6,164 nt of DNA from Bordetella parapertussis (lineage in GTDB: Bacteria > Pseudomonadota > Gammaproteobacteria > Burkholderiales > Burkholderiaceae_C): assembly GCA_945907335.1 (NCBI GenBank), contig CAMDSU010000112.1, positions 1 to 6,164 of the forward strand. The letters run 5' to 3'. Below the pieces are notes generated by a model. That model was given only the letters and a program-made list of their open reading frames with translations, was not told where the DNA came from and searched no databases. The position numbers were made by a program, and so were the translations under genes. Below are positions 5,486 to 6,164 of the stretch, in pieces (position 1 is the first letter of the stretch; every line of letters starts with the position of its first letter).

Positions 5486-6164
5486 CTAGTGCATGGATCC
5501 GACTTCCAAAGCCCAAGCCACACTTTCTCTGACCACTTCACTGTCATGTGCCAGCCATCTGCTTGCAGCATTTCGCAACGCATTTGACTCATCCACTGAC
5601 AACGCAGGTTGTGCACGCAAAGCATTGCCGACTGCGACCGCCAAGTTGCGCAACCAACGCACGTGTCCAATGCGACGGATTGCGCTACCCTCTGTCATGC
5701 GCAAAAACATGGCCTCATCCCACTGCATCAATTGCACCAATTTTGCAGACCCCAAACCATGTCTTTCATCAAAATCCGGCAGGCTGCTTCTGACAGCGAA
5801 TTTGTTCCAAGGGCATACCAATTGGCAATCGTCGCAACCGTAAATACGGTTACCCATCAACGGTCGCAATGGCAAAGGTATGGGGCCGTCGTGCTCTATC
5901 GTCAAATAAGAAATACAGCGACGTGCATCTAATTGGTAAGGTGCCAAGATGGCCTGTGTGGGACATGCGCTGATACAAGCGTGGCAACTGCCGCAATGGT
6001 CACTGACCGGCTCAGACAGGGGCAATGCCATGTCCACAAAAATTTCACCGAGGAAAAAGAACGAGCCTGCATCCCGTTGCAGCACCAGTGTGTGCTTGCC
6101 GCGCCAACCCAGACCGCTTTGTACGGCCAACTCAGCCTCCAACACCGGGGCAGAATCGGTGAAC
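5486..6164 (-). CDS. queG: Epoxyqueuosine reductase QueG, 5' end beyond window
   Basis: QueG is a cytoplasmic, cobalamin- and [4Fe-4S]-dependent enzyme that reduces epoxyqueuosine to queuosine at the wobble position of GUN-decoding tRNAs. The visible ~226 residues start in mid-protein with FTDSAPVLEAELA and the family signature QSGLGWRGKHTL. The first cluster motif C-x2-C-x2-C-x3-CP follows (CGSCHACISACP), then RRCISYLTIEH, and the second set GCDDCQLVCPWN. A helical HEAT-like tail closes the protein. Full-length members are ~350-380 residues, so ~130-150 N-terminal residues, including part of the cobalamin-binding region, lie outside the window. A GTG at 6145 opens an apparent start but is an internal valine, because the conserved frame continues to the edge. 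All cluster cysteines in view are present, so the enzyme appears functional. The next gene follows 113 bases later on the same strand. Confidence 0.95.
   Translation of the reverse strand, partial: FTDSAPVLEAELAVQSGLGWRGKHTLVLQRDAGSFFFLGEIFVDMALPLSEPVSDHCGSCHACISACPTQAILAPYQLDARRCISYLTIEHDGPIPLPLRPLMGNRIYGCDDCQLVCPWNKFAVRSSLPDFDERHGLGSAKLVQLMQWDEAMFLRMTEGSAIRRIGHVRWLRNLAVAVGNALRAQPALSVDESNALRNAASRWLAHDSEVVRESVAWALEVGSMH

Noticed and set aside
6143..6145. GTG at 6145 as the start of queG
   Set aside because: The conserved frame continues upstream as FTDSAPV to the window edge; this codon is an internal valine.

Overview
The window most likely comes from a betaproteobacterium of the order Burkholderiales, with a Comamonadaceae-like (Limnohabitans/Rhodoferax-type) freshwater organism as the best guess. 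This rests on the protein style of the CcoI-type ATPase, the TauE/SafE-like protein and QueG, and on anaerobic (FNR-type) control of a cbb3-oxidase assembly gene and a universal stress gene. No rRNA, tRNA or marker gene is present, so the assignment is an inference.

Layout. Positions 1-198 hold no gene but do hold GC-rich hairpins, a 10-bp direct repeat and a 15-bp tandem repeat that runs into the stop codon of the next gene. Positions 199-642 (minus) encode a UspA-family stress protein behind a perfect FNR box. Positions 755-2789 (minus) hold two broken genes joined end to end: the first ~470 residues of a CcoI/FixI-type copper P-type ATPase, then, in another frame, the last ~205 residues of a TauE/SafE (UreH-like) membrane protein. 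In related bacteria the ccoSNOQPGH genes usually lie between these two, so the join looks like a large deletion that removed the cbb3 oxidase genes, or an assembly artefact. A second perfect FNR box lies upstream of the ATPase.

Positions 2932-4077 (plus) are a two-gene SPFH (stomatin-like) / short NfeD operon, a typical membrane-microdomain pair, divergent from the ATPase. Positions 4101-5372 (minus) are two tightly coupled, unrecognised membrane proteins: one with a probable PH-like front domain and two membrane helices, the other a single-pass protein with a six-cysteine periplasmic domain. Positions 5486-6164 (minus) are the C-terminal part of epoxyqueuosine reductase QueG, which continues past the right edge.

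How the parts relate. The left half looks like the remnant of an oxygen-limitation regulon: FNR-type boxes drive the stress protein and the copper ATPase that would load CuB into cbb3 oxidase. Both boxes sit at the same computed distance (-41.5) from their -10 elements. The right half is housekeeping and membrane genes with no evident tie to the oxidase remnant. The most notable observation is the ccoI/tauE junction; the two unrecognised coupled membrane genes are the most likely undescribed functions. I see no CRISPR array, phage or complete transposon.
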